A stretch of DNA of 64,000 nucleotides. Origin: Luteolibacter sp. SL250. GTDB lineage: Bacteria > Verrucomicrobiota > Verrucomicrobiia > Verrucomicrobiales > Akkermansiaceae. The position numbers and the translations under genes are program-made. The notes beneath the pieces were generated by a model. The model was not told the origin of the DNA. It was given only the letters and a program-made list of their open reading frames with translations, and ran no database searches. Location: the NCBI RefSeq assembly GCF_026625605.1, contig NZ_CP113054.1, positions 1,302,001-1,366,000 of the forward strand, in the 5' to 3' direction. Below are positions 18,762 to 30,413 of the stretch, in pieces; position 1 is the first letter of the stretch, and each line of letters begins with the position of its first letter.

Positions 18762-20046
18762 TGGGGAAATTATCCAACTTCGCGACGCTTGTTCGAAGAT
18801 TGGTAGCGGATCCACACCTCGGGGTGGTAAGGAAGCTTACAAGGGCGGTGCAACGTCATTAATCCGAAGCCAGAATATCTACAATGATGGTTTTCATCGT
18901 GACGGCCTCGTATACATTAGCGACGAACAATCTGCAGAACTCCGAAACGTCGAAGTCGAACCAAAAGACGTATTGTTGAACATCACCGGCGATTCTGTTG
19001 CAAGGTGCTGCCAAGTCGCGGCAGATATATTGCCTGCCCGCGTGACCCAACATGTTGCAATCATTCGCCCGGACCCCAGAATACTCAATGCTGACTTTCT
19101 TCGATACGTTCTGGTTTCACACGAATACCAGCAACGACTGCTCGCTCTTGCTTCCGCTGGTGCAACGCGTCCTGCGCTGACAAAGTCAATGATTGAAGAG
19201 TTGGATATTCCATCTCCACCTCTATCTCAACAGAAGCGGATCGCCTACATTCTCGGCACGCTGGACGATAAGATCGAATTAAACCGCCAGATGAACGCCA
19301 CGCTGGGGTCGATGGCTCGAGTCCTCTTCCAAAGCTGGTTCGTGGATTTCGATCCCGTTCGAAGAAACTCCGATGGCGAAGCCCAACGACCGGAAGACTC
19401 GTTGTTTCCTGATTCGTTTGAAGATTCTTTGCTCGGATCGATTCCAAATGGCTGGAGGGTCAAGCAATTGTCGGAACTTTGCACTCTCGGCCGGGGTGCA
19501 TCGCCGCGACCCATCAACGATTACATGGACGGTGAGGTCCCATGGATTAAAATTGCAGACGCAACGGCCGCTGCCGGACCATTTCTATTTGAGACGAAAG
19601 AGAGAGTGAAGAAGTTAGGAGCGGCCAAAAGTGTTCCAGTTGCTCCCGGAGATTTGATCCTTTCGAACAGCGCCACCTGTGGCGTGCCGATCTTTGTCGA
19701 GTTCCACGGCTGCATTCATGACGGCTGGCTCTACTTCAAGGACCTCCATTCAATTTCAAAGCTCTACCTCTTCCACGTGTTGATCGAATTGGCCGATCAC
19801 CTCATCAATATCGCAGACGGCTCCGTTCAAAAGAATCTGAATACCAACTTGGTTGGGCAGCAGAATGTCTTGGTGCCTCCACGCGAAGTTTTGGACGCAT
19901 TCGAGCTTCATGCATCTGGGTGGTTCAGCAAGATCCGAGCAAATAGCCTCGAATCCCGCACCCTCGCCAATCTCCGCGACACGCTACTGCCGAAGCTTTT
20001 GTCCGGCGAACAAACGGCGCTACCTGCATTCGATCCCAAACCATGA
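18751..20046 (+). CDS. hsdS: Type I restriction-modification specificity subunit S
   Basis: 431 residues from ATG 18751, which has a GAGGA site 7 bases upstream and overlaps the hsdM end by 11 bases. It has two target-recognition domains, each starting with the usual IxxGxxP segment (KIGSGSTPRGG and TLGRGASPRPI). Each is followed by a conserved helical spacer: PPLSQQKRIAYILGTLDDKIELNR ending the first half (shown here in two parts as PPLSQQKRIAYILG and TLDDKIELNR), and NLRDTLLPKLLSGE at the C-terminus. HsdS reads a bipartite DNA target and anchors HsdM and HsdR. Base composition is mixed, with A/T-rich parts in the recognition domains, as expected for exchanged modules. The stop overlaps the next gene as ATGA. 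Confidence 0.94.
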   Translation: MKGNGEIIQLRDACSKIGSGSTPRGGKEAYKGGATSLIRSQNIYNDGFHRDGLVYISDEQSAELRNVEVEPKDVLLNITGDSVARCCQVAADILPARVTQHVAIIRPDPRILNADFLRYVLVSHEYQQRLLALASAGATRPALTKSMIEELDIPSPPLSQQKRIAYILGTLDDKIELNRQMNATLGSMARVLFQSWFVDFDPVRRNSDGEAQRPEDSLFPDSFEDSLLGSIPNGWRVKQLSELCTLGRGASPRPINDYMDGEVPWIKIADATAAAGPFLFETKERVKKLGAAKSVPVAPGDLILSNSATCGVPIFVEFHGCIHDGWLYFKDLHSISKLYLFHVLIELADHLINIADGSVQKNLNTNLVGQQNVLVPPREVLDAFELHASGWFSKIRANSLESRTLANLRDTLLPKLLSGEQTALPAFDPKP

Positions 20047-21878
20047 GCGAAGAATATTCATTTCCAACACTTGAGGAGATTGATTCGGTGGGTTGGGAGT
20101 CGGCAGTCTCTAGTGCTGAGTTACCCATTTGCCATAAGTTCTCCAGAATCTTCTTTGATCAGTTTCGTGCCCATCAAGATCAAAAAGAAATCGTTCCGGC
20201 GAAAGTATACCGCTTTCTTGGACAGATTTCTTCAATGAGCCTTGACGCAGGAAGTGTCGATTCACCATTGGGTCCAGCAATGGTTACTACGACGGGGAGG
20301 ACCACGGATGTCGGAGATTTTGATGATGTTGCTCTATCGACAATTCAAGGGTTGATGGGGAAGGCGACTATTCCCGCTCTGCGGGCCCGTCTTGGCGATA
20401 TTGTATGGATTCGGAAAAAGGATCACGGTGGAGCCATGGTTGCTGCGGTGGCCTACCTCGAAGAGTTCAAGATGCTTGATGCTCTGAACAAGTGGGTATG
20501 GGCGATAACGAATCTTGAGCGCGGGTTCAGTCTGGCGAGAATTCTCGGATCTAAGAACCCTTTGTTTCAGGATTACGTAGACTTTATTTTAAATCGTCTT
20601 ACTGAGCTTCAGAATTCGTGTGATGACGCTTTTTGCGCCCGTTTGCTCTCAATGCTTGTAGAGCAACGTTCTGGAGATGCTAAAGTTCTAGCGCAAATTG
20701 CCGAGTCCATCGGGACACGCTTGGAACAAGCTGCTTCAGATTTCCTGGCCCGGCAGTATTTCGATATCGCAGTGAGCTGCTTCGAGTGGGCAAAGGAGGA
20801 TGAGAACGCACGACGCATCAAACGATTAAAGGGGGACTCGCTTGTGCGTTTGGCCGAAAAATGCGTCAGCAATGGCCAAGGCTATTTTTCAGCTACTCAT
20901 CACTTGGCTGTTGGTATCGAATGTTTGCGACAAGGTCGAGACGAAGCAGATCGAATCCAGCGACTCCACAAGATGCTCTTGGACTGGCAATCAAAGTCGC
21001 TAGACGAAATGCAGACACATACCCACGAAACGAATGTGTCCGAAATGATCGAAATTGCCCAAAAGAACGTTTCTGGGAAATCTCTTCAGGGGGCTGTCTT
21101 TGCAATGGCGATGGGCCATAATCCAATCGATACGGAAGCCTTGCGAAAGCGTGTGCTAAACCAGATTGACGAATTCCCCATGGCCAGCATTTTTGACGTT
21201 ACGATGATGGATTCGGATGGGCGGGTTGTAGCGAACAAGCAGTCTGTATTTAATGCGAGTGAGGAACACAAGGAAGCTGCAATCGAAGCGGAAATGTTCC
21301 ATCAAGCTGCGCAGATCGACTGGAGTCTTAGGTCTCAAGCCTATATTGATGTAAGCAGGAGACAAATTTGGATCGAACATCGTCCGACGCACAAGGATCT
21401 TGAATTTCTTGTTTTGCAGAATCCCTTTATTGCTCCAGGGCATGAGGCGTTGTTCCTGAAAGGTATCGTATGCGGGTTTCGCGGCGAGTTCGATATCGCA
21501 GCACATCTCTTGGTTCCACAGATTGAAGAAAGTATTCGGTATGTTCTCAGACGCGCAGGACATGTAACGTCAAAACTTGATGCGAAATTAATTCAGCAAC
21601 AGCGTTTGCTAGGGACGCTTTTGGGCATGCCGGAAACAGTGGAAATATTTGGCAAAAATCATGTTTTTGAGCTGCGTGGATTACTCTGTGAGAAGTTTGG
21701 GTATGACCTAAGAAACAAACTCGCCCACGGCTTTCTCACATACAACGCGTGCTGGGGCGCTGATGTAATAAATCTCTGGTGGCTGGTGCTTCGCTTTCTG
21801 TGCATCCCACTTCGGGTGCAGGACGGCAATCCCGGTGAAGAGGGTGCCTCGAAGCCTGATACTGACCCCGAGGCATAG
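20043..21878 (+). CDS. DUF4209-type protein with R-x4-H motif, inside hsd operon
   Basis: 611 residues, starting at an ATG that overlaps the hsdS stop (ATGA), so it is coupled to HsdS production. The C-terminal quarter fits DUF4209: IVCGFRGEFDIAAHLLVPQIE, LRRAG, ETVEIFGKNHVFELRGLL and YDLRNKLAHGFL, with WWLVLRFL at the end. Within this, Arg557-Asn-x3-His562 matches the R-x4-6-H motif, with a polar second residue, that marks HEPN ribonucleases. Relation to HEPN is my inference. The N-terminal 450 residues are helical and unassigned. DUF4209 proteins are found beside type I restriction genes, but no role is established that I know of. Codon use is more A/T-rich than hsdM and hsdR. Confidence 0.8.
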   Translation: MSEEYSFPTLEEIDSVGWESAVSSAELPICHKFSRIFFDQFRAHQDQKEIVPAKVYRFLGQISSMSLDAGSVDSPLGPAMVTTTGRTTDVGDFDDVALSTIQGLMGKATIPALRARLGDIVWIRKKDHGGAMVAAVAYLEEFKMLDALNKWVWAITNLERGFSLARILGSKNPLFQDYVDFILNRLTELQNSCDDAFCARLLSMLVEQRSGDAKVLAQIAESIGTRLEQAASDFLARQYFDIAVSCFEWAKEDENARRIKRLKGDSLVRLAEKCVSNGQGYFSATHHLAVGIECLRQGRDEADRIQRLHKMLLDWQSKSLDEMQTHTHETNVSEMIEIAQKNVSGKSLQGAVFAMAMGHNPIDTEALRKRVLNQIDEFPMASIFDVTMMDSDGRVVANKQSVFNASEEHKEAAIEAEMFHQAAQIDWSLRSQAYIDVSRRQIWIEHRPTHKDLEFLVLQNPFIAPGHEALFLKGIVCGFRGEFDIAAHLLVPQIEESIRYVLRRAGHVTSKLDAKLIQQQRLLGTLLGMPETVEIFGKNHVFELRGLLCEKFGYDLRNKLAHGFLTYNACWGADVINLWWLVLRFLCIPLRVQDGNPGEEGASKPDTDPEA

Positions 21879-21914
21879 ACGATATGCTTGTGAGAACTTC
21901 AAAATAACAAAGAA

Positions 21915-23633
21915 ATGGCTCTCTTAAGTCTTATTGAATCAGCGGTAAAGGTCGGTTACAGCATCAAGCTTCTTCAGTATTTGATGAAAGAGTGTCCGAA
22001 GCACAAAGAAAGCCGGGTGCTTCCCTGCCGCGTAATCGACGGCGATCCTTTTATTGAGGAGAAGGAGCTTCTTGCATACCAGCGATATTTAAACGAAAGG
22101 TGGCCAATTCCCAACGGAAAGACGCGACCGCCAATGCGGAAAGCAATCGCGGATGACGTTAAATCAGAATCGCACTACGGGTGCGCAATTTGTGGGAATG
22201 GAAATCATGGAGAAGTTGCCCACATCCATGCTGCTGCAGATGGAGCATGCAACGGTCCTGATAATCTCATTTATTTATGTCCCAATCACCACACTGCTTA
22301 CGATTATGGCCATAAAGTCGCAGCCAACATAAGACGAGAGGTAGTTGATGCTGCGAAAACGATGAAGCGGGATTCGCGGCGTAGAATACTCCGTCACGAA
22401 CTAAATGCGGCCAAGGCGATGTTCGGACTGATTCAGAGAATCAAGAAGATATTGGATCAATTGGGCAAGGAGAAGGAGCTCGACCTGAGGGAGGTTGGCG
22501 TCACAGAAATGCGGTTGCTCATGGCGGAGGTGACTAACGCCTCGGTCAAAGCGAGTGAGGCGGCTCAGAAGGATCAGGATCATACAGAGGTTGAACTTGA
22601 GTTGACAAAAATTGCTCCAAAGATTGCAGCGTTGGCTGGAATCGGGGAAGCTTCGACCTCAGAAAGTGGTTTGCGTGAGGCCGCGACGGAGGTTGTTGCA
22701 GTATCTAATAAAGTTATTATCGATCTTGGGGAAATTGAATGCCCGCATTGTGAGGGAGCAGGTCAATATGGAATGGGAGGGAGCTACTGCTCCTTCTGTG
22801 GAGGTTCCTGCTACGTATCGACTGACCTCGCGGAAGGATATGATCCAAATGATATTGATGAGGTTGCGTGCCCTAGGTGTGAAGGGCATTGCCAGACGGG
22901 GTGGGTCGGAGACCTTTGTGCTTATTGCAAAGGGGATGGATATGTTACCACTGACGAAGCTGATGACTATGATCCGGAAGAAATTGATGAAATCGAATGT
23001 CCGCATTGCGAAGGTTCCGGGAAAATGGGCTTGGCTGGATCACTGTGCTCGGTTTGTGGCGGCTCCTGTTTTGTGCGCCGTGAATTCGCAGCTAGCTATG
23101 ATGAGGCGGAGATTGATGAAGTCGCGTGCCCTAAATGCGATGGAAGCGGCACCATGGGAAGAGTTGGTTCTTATTGTTCATATTGTAAGGGCGATTGCTG
23201 TGTCTCTAGGGAAGAGTTTGATGCTTATGATCCGGAGGACGATGATGAATTTGACTGTCCGCGGTGCAATGGTTCTGGACTAACTGGCTTGGTGGGATCG
23301 TTTTGCTCGTATTGTAAGGGTGAATGTGTCGTCTCCAAGGAAGAATTGGATGATTACGATCACGAAAAAATCGATGAGGTGGATTGTCCGCATTGCGAAG
23401 GAGCCGGTCAGACTGGTTGGGCTGGATCATATTGTCGATATTGCAAAGGGGAATGCGTCGTTTCCCAGTCGAAGTTCGATGATTACAGTCCTGAGGAAAT
23501 TGATGAAGAAGCTTGTCCAAGATGTGGTGGGAGTGGCCAGACGGGTCTGGTCGGTGACACATGCAAGCTTTGTAAAGGGGAGTGTTCAGTGTCTCGTGCA
23601 ACCGCTGAGGCTTATCGAGAGAAATACTGCTAA
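21915..23633 (+). CDS. HNH nuclease fused to seven 43-residue zinc-finger-like repeats
   Basis: 572 residues. Residues about 86-132 form an HNH domain: Cys90-x2-Cys93, His103 in VAHIHA, Asn117, then Cys122-x2-His125-His126, the usual treble-clef zinc and metal arrangement. A helical, charged linker follows (150-270). From Cys276 to the end come seven repeats starting at Cys276, 319, 362, 405, 448, 491 and 534, exactly 43 residues apart. Each unit reads C-P-x-C-x-G-x-G-x2-G-x2-G-x2-C-x2-C-x-G-x-C with small variations, like half of a DnaJ cysteine-rich domain, then an acidic spacer such as YDPEEIDE. Fourteen CxxC pairs could bind seven zinc ions. The gene is A/T-rich and lies between the DUF4209 gene and hsdR. 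A role as extra nuclease with a multivalent binding arm is inferred. Confidence 0.85.
   Translation: MALLSLIESAVKVGYSIKLLQYLMKECPKHKESRVLPCRVIDGDPFIEEKELLAYQRYLNERWPIPNGKTRPPMRKAIADDVKSESHYGCAICGNGNHGEVAHIHAAADGACNGPDNLIYLCPNHHTAYDYGHKVAANIRREVVDAAKTMKRDSRRRILRHELNAAKAMFGLIQRIKKILDQLGKEKELDLREVGVTEMRLLMAEVTNASVKASEAAQKDQDHTEVELELTKIAPKIAALAGIGEASTSESGLREAATEVVAVSNKVIIDLGEIECPHCEGAGQYGMGGSYCSFCGGSCYVSTDLAEGYDPNDIDEVACPRCEGHCQTGWVGDLCAYCKGDGYVTTDEADDYDPEEIDEIECPHCEGSGKMGLAGSLCSVCGGSCFVRREFAASYDEAEIDEVACPKCDGSGTMGRVGSYCSYCKGDCCVSREEFDAYDPEDDDEFDCPRCNGSGLTGLVGSFCSYCKGECVVSKEELDDYDHEKIDEVDCPHCEGAGQTGWAGSYCRYCKGECVVSQSKFDDYSPEEIDEEACPRCGGSGQTGLVGDTCKLCKGECSVSRATAEAYREKYC
22740..23633 (+). repeat. 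Seven in-frame 129-base coding repeats
   Basis: The seven cysteine-rich protein repeats are encoded by units starting at 22740, 22869, 22998, 23127, 23256, 23385 and 23514, with no length variation; the last is cut short at the stop. The DNA copies are diverged from each other, whereas the protein pattern is kept. This indicates old duplications held by selection rather than a recent slippage array. Confidence 0.85.
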
Positions 23634-23648
23634 TTCTAATAAGTGAGA

Positions 23649-26879
<3,231 letters not shown>

Positions 26880-26947
26880 CGCCGTTCAAAAGGCCGAACG
26901 ATTTCAACGACTTGTGACAACAGGGGATAATGCTGTGCCGCAACCGG

Positions 26948-27421
26948 TCAGAAGCCCCTCAAGGTCGCCTTGTCGAGTGCCGCCTTGTCTGAGGCCGATT
27001 TCGCGCTGTATTCCCTCGTTGTGAACAGGAGGATGTGAGTTCTCAGCTCATAGACCGCTTTACGGCTTTGATCGGATAATTCCCAGAAGCCATAATTTTT
27101 TGAATCTGTGAGTTTCTTGATCCAGAGCGACTGGCCGCGGTTTGCTTCAAAGAAGGTCTCCCATTCGGCCTCCGTTAGCTCTTGGGAAATTCCGACCGCG
27201 TGGCCTGAGCGTTTGGAAATCAACAAACTATGAACGGTTCCTTTCCAAACCGTGGCTGCAATCGAATATGGCCCTTTGGTGAACGAGTAAACAGCCGTCT
27301 CGGCCTCGATTTTCAGGGCGGTTGAGGGCCCATAACGACTCTCGCATTGTTGGAGGGTCTCACCAATTCGGGCGGTGGCGGCGTAGGGAAAGAGACAAAG
27401 GCAAGCAACGTATTTGAGCAT
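26948..27421 (-). CDS. Small secreted protein of unknown function
   Basis: 157 residues. A signal peptide of about 17 residues (MLKYVACLCLFPYAATA) precedes RIGETLQQCESRYG, a segment I associate with a small exported family in Verrucomicrobiota. The remainder is a mix of short strands and helices with WxxFFEAN and a C-terminal Lys/Asp-rich tail. It lies on the strand opposite to hsdR, 68 bases from its end, and 26 bases downstream of the nuclease-like gene. There is no sign of a defence role. Confidence 0.65.
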   Translation of the reverse strand: MLKYVACLCLFPYAATARIGETLQQCESRYGPSTALKIEAETAVYSFTKGPYSIAATVWKGTVHSLLISKRSGHAVGISQELTEAEWETFFEANRGQSLWIKKLTDSKNYGFWELSDQSRKAVYELRTHILLFTTREYSAKSASDKAALDKATLRGF

Positions 27422-27447
27422 GTTGAGGATGGGGTGCTGAAATTTGA

Positions 27448-27903
27448 TCAGGGGGCGGAGGGGGCGGAGGGGGCGGAGGCATCCCGGAGGAAGGTAATGA
27501 TCTGGGACCAGTTCTCCCGAAATTTCTCCTTATCGGGCAGCTGCTTAAGATCCACCTTGTTCCAGCGGTCGCCGCGCGGCAGGGAGCGGATCAAGCCAAT
27601 TGGAATTACGTAGTATTCCGGTGTTAGAACTTCTTTTCTTCCGTCTTTCGAACCTCGATTGAGAAAAGCAGCGACCACAAAATCGCATTCGAAATTGCTG
27701 ATTGGGAACCCGGTCGCGCCGGTCCTCCACCGGCTTTTGACCTGAATCTTCGCCGAGGTGTTGGCTTCTGGGTCGGTGGCGACAAGATCGTAGCCGGGCA
27801 TGTTGGCGTACGTCTTATACGTAGCGATCCGGTGAAGGAGGAGTTGGCCCAGAACCAGAAATTCCGCGCCTTCGCTTTCCAGTCGTGTATCGAGTCTTGT
27901 CAT
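27448..27903 (-). CDS. Small PD-(D/E)XK-like protein
   Basis: 151 residues from ATG 27903; the frame is open further upstream to 27999, but that would run towards the divergent regulator. The sequence GAEFLVLGQLLLHRI, then GYDLVATD, then KIQVKSRW gives a possible PD-(D/E)XK core: Glu early, Asp in GYDL and Q-V-K in place of E-x-K. This is similar to small restriction-endonuclease-like proteins next to Xre regulators. Activity is unproven. The last residues APSAPSAP come from a 9-base tandem repeat at 27450-27480. Confidence 0.6.
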   Translation of the reverse strand: MTRLDTRLESEGAEFLVLGQLLLHRIATYKTYANMPGYDLVATDPEANTSAKIQVKSRWRTGATGFPISNFECDFVVAAFLNRGSKDGRKEVLTPEYYVIPIGLIRSLPRGDRWNKVDLKQLPDKEKFRENWSQIITFLRDASAPSAPSAP

Positions 27904-28009
27904 CAGCGGTCGGAGCGAGGAAGCGTTGCTCCAAAGTTGGGACCGCGTCAACTGACGAAATGAGTGTTTTGGCTCCTCCTGAGTCCACCGCCGTAGCACT
28001 CTCGGCCGA

Positions 28010-28267
28010 ATGTACCTTTCGAACGAGAATGACCCTGACGGCCTGCGCTATGTCGCGCAGGTTGTCGATGTCATCCGTCGCGAAAGGGAGCTCAGGGGAT
28101 GGTCAGCTTTTCGCCTGGCCAAAGAATCGAAAGTGCATCACTCAGTGATTGTTAGAGCAGAAAAAGGGGAGCGCATTCCAGGTCTGCCGGTTCTCGTTAG
28201 AATCTGCCGCACGCTAGGGGTTGAATTCTCTGAGGTCTGTCTCAGGGCGGAGACGAAACTGCGATGA
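28010..28267 (+). CDS. Xre-family helix-turn-helix regulator
   Basis: 85 residues. The helix-turn-helix covers about residues 20-75: VVDVIRRERELRGWSAFRLAKE, shown in parts as VVDVIRRERELRG and WSAFRLAKES, then KVHHSVIVRAEKGERIPGLPVLVRICRTLGV. This is the lambda-repressor/Cro-like fold used by small autoregulated repressors. It is divergent from the nuclease-like gene, the two starts being 107 bases apart, and probably controls that shared promoter region. There is no other domain. Confidence 0.8.
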   Translation: MYLSNENDPDGLRYVAQVVDVIRRERELRGWSAFRLAKESKVHHSVIVRAEKGERIPGLPVLVRICRTLGVEFSEVCLRAETKLR

Positions 28268-28728
28268 GGAATCCCAATGCAGACCTAGAGTCACCCAGTG
28301 CTTTTTGATCCCCGATCATCCTCAAAACGTTGATAATTAGATTGTCGGAGAAAAGTGATCTAATTTGTCGCGCAGTTTTCTTGCGATCTGCTCATTGGCG
28401 TCCAAAAGTTAATCGTCATTCCGACCTGTCCGGCACTAGCCTTGCAGGTTCGTGCGGAAGGGGTAGTTCCCTTCACGGGTAAATCCCTAAAGCGCAGATA
28501 ATGATGGCATAGGATTAACTGCTTCTCAACTTAGGATAACATCTGGATCGCAAGGAGGGCGAAGTCTGGGATCAGACTCCGTCCGACATGCTGCGAAGTG
28601 GTTCATGAAGACCAGACTGACCTCCGGCCTTCATTTGCTCGGCGAACTGCCGAGCGATCTGCGTCTTTCAACCCAAAGCTGTCTTGTCAGCCAAGGGGAA
28701 ACCGCGGCTGAACCACAAACAAAACCAA
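28268..28728 (+). other. Intergenic stretch before the mobile unit
   Basis: 461 bases without a convincing gene. It is A/T-richer than the core chromosome. Around 28553-28575 a short stretch encodes EGEVWDQ, similar to the IS5-type remnant at 10,410, so a small insertion-sequence scar is possible. No tRNA or terminator was seen. It should hold the promoter of the methyltransferase operon. Confidence 0.4.
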
Positions 28729-30045
28729 ATGAAGCAATCTCTAATCATTGAATATGTTCCAATCTGGGCCCTCAAGGTCCACGGCTCGAACCCCCGCAAA
28801 CACAGTAAAAAACAGCTTCGGCAGATCGCTGACAGCATCAAAACCTTCGGCTTTAAAGTGCCGGTTCTAATTGATCAAAACAACCGCCTCATCTGCGGGC
28901 ACGGAAGGGTCGAGGCCTGTCGCTTGTTAGGAATTGAAACCGTCCCGGCCATCCGCGCCGTTGACCTGGATGAGGCCAAGATCAGAGCTTACATGATTGC
29001 TGACAACCGTCTCACCGAAAACGGCGGATGGGATGACATTCTCCTAGGAGAAAATTTCAAGTTCCTGGCAGATCTTGAATTGGACTTCAGCCTGGAAATT
29101 ACCGGATTCGACTACGGCGACATCGAGCAGTTCATCATCGAAGAGGAAGGTTCCACGTCGGGTGAGCCTCCAATACCCGATGCGGAGGATCTGCCAGCGA
29201 TAGCCCACCCAGGCGATCTGTGGTTGATGGACAAGCATCGCCTGTTTTGCGGGGACAGCCTGGCGGAAGAAAGTTATCGCAGGCTGTTTGAGGATCAGAG
29301 TAAGGCAACAATCGTCTTCACTGATCCTCCTTACAACCTCCCGGCGCGAGAAATCGGCAAAACATGTGCTGCCAATCATGGTGCCTTCGCCATGGGCTCC
29401 GGCGAGATGTCCTCGGCGGATTTTACGGACTTCCTTGCCACCGTTTTCGCCCACCTCAAGAAAAATTCGAGCGATGGATCGATTCACTATATTTGCATGG
29501 ACTGGCGTCATGCTGGCGAACTGCTTGCAGCCGGCGGGCGGGTTTATGACGAATACAAAAACCTTTGTGTCTGGACCAAAACGACCGGTGGCATGGGGAC
29601 CTTCTATCGCAGCCAGCACGAGCTGATCTTCGTGTTCAAAAGCGGCAAGGGCAAACACCAGAATCATTTTAAGCTGGGAGAGCATGGGCGCTATCGTACC
29701 AACGTTTGGAAACATCCTTCAGTGATGCATCTGAAATCAGCCGACGGCGACAAGAGCGGGAAAGAGGCCCTTGGGCTGCATCCGACAATCAAGCCAGTCG
29801 GCTTAGTCGAGGATGCGTTACGGGATTGCTCCCGGCAGGGTGAAATCGTGCTCGACGCTTTCCTAGGCAGCGGAAGCACTCTGATCGCTGCTGAGAAGAC
29901 CGGACGCGTTTGTTTCGGGATCGAAATGTCGCCGCGCTACGTTGACGTGGCAATCAAGCGTTGGCAGGAGTGGACGGGCATGGATGCGGTTCATGCACGA
30001 ACGGGCGCTAAGTATGACGAGATCAACAGAGAACAGGCTTTATGA
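28729..30045 (+). CDS. ParB-like nuclease domain fused to adenine/cytosine-N4 DNA methyltransferase
   Basis: 438 residues from ATG 28729. Residues about 8-110 are a ParB/Sulfiredoxin-like domain (NPRKHSKKQLRQIADSI, then LICGHGRVEACRLLG, with the GHGR core). The methyltransferase follows with motif IV TDPPYNL at about 198-204 and motif I DAFLGSGSTLIAAE near the C-terminus. This order, motif IV before motif I, is that of beta-class N6-adenine or N4-cytosine enzymes. Such fusions are carried by prophages and integrative elements. Its stop overlaps the DUF5681 start (ATGA), beginning a three-gene coupled operon. Confidence 0.92.
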   Translation: MKQSLIIEYVPIWALKVHGSNPRKHSKKQLRQIADSIKTFGFKVPVLIDQNNRLICGHGRVEACRLLGIETVPAIRAVDLDEAKIRAYMIADNRLTENGGWDDILLGENFKFLADLELDFSLEITGFDYGDIEQFIIEEEGSTSGEPPIPDAEDLPAIAHPGDLWLMDKHRLFCGDSLAEESYRRLFEDQSKATIVFTDPPYNLPAREIGKTCAANHGAFAMGSGEMSSADFTDFLATVFAHLKKNSSDGSIHYICMDWRHAGELLAAGGRVYDEYKNLCVWTKTTGGMGTFYRSQHELIFVFKSGKGKHQNHFKLGEHGRYRTNVWKHPSVMHLKSADGDKSGKEALGLHPTIKPVGLVEDALRDCSRQGEIVLDAFLGSGSTLIAAEKTGRVCFGIEMSPRYVDVAIKRWQEWTGMDAVHARTGAKYDEINREQAL

Positions 30046-30413
30046 GTGAGGATGCCGACTACGAGGTGGGATATAAAAAGCCACCCAAGAAAAACCAGTT
30101 TCCGAAAGGTAAATCCGGGAATTCCCAAGGGCGGCCTAAGAAGGACAAATCCTTGCAGGAGATCGCGAAGACTATCGGGGGGACCAAATTGATTGCTGAC
30201 GGCAAATCGATCACCCTAACAGAGGCCGTTGTCCGTAGAGCCGCCCACGATGCCGTTAAAAGCGGTGATGCGGGTGCTCGACGATTTTTCGCCGACCTCC
30301 TTTACGACAGTCAGAAGGATCAAATGACACTAGAGGATTTCGAGCCCAACTTGGATGATGAGATCGCAATGCGGGAATTGCTCAGTGCCCACGAGAAAAA
30401 TTCAAAAAAATGA
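30042..30413 (+). CDS. DUF5681 phage-type small protein
   Basis: 123 residues with the family signature near the N-terminus: VGYKKPPKKNQFPKGKSGN followed by SQGRPKK, a basic glycine-rich arm. Then comes a helical region with VVRRAAHDAVKSGDAGARRF. DUF5681 proteins sit just upstream of large terminase genes in many elements, which makes a small-terminase or DNA-binding role plausible. Both ends overlap neighbours in ATGA, so it is made together with the methyltransferase and the terminase-like protein. Confidence 0.85.
   Translation: MSEDADYEVGYKKPPKKNQFPKGKSGNSQGRPKKDKSLQEIAKTIGGTKLIADGKSITLTEAVVRRAAHDAVKSGDAGARRFFADLLYDSQKDQMTLEDFEPNLDDEIAMRELLSAHEKNSKK

Noticed and set aside
22740-23633. 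Regular 129-base repeats considered as a CRISPR array
   Set aside because: The period is coding, in frame, and diverged at the DNA level. There are no identical repeats with unique spacers and no cas genes.
28553-28575. Short stretch encoding EGEVWDQ, like the IS5 remnant at 10,410
   Set aside because: Only about 14-16 bases are shared. It may be an insertion-sequence scar, but it is too short to call a feature of its own.
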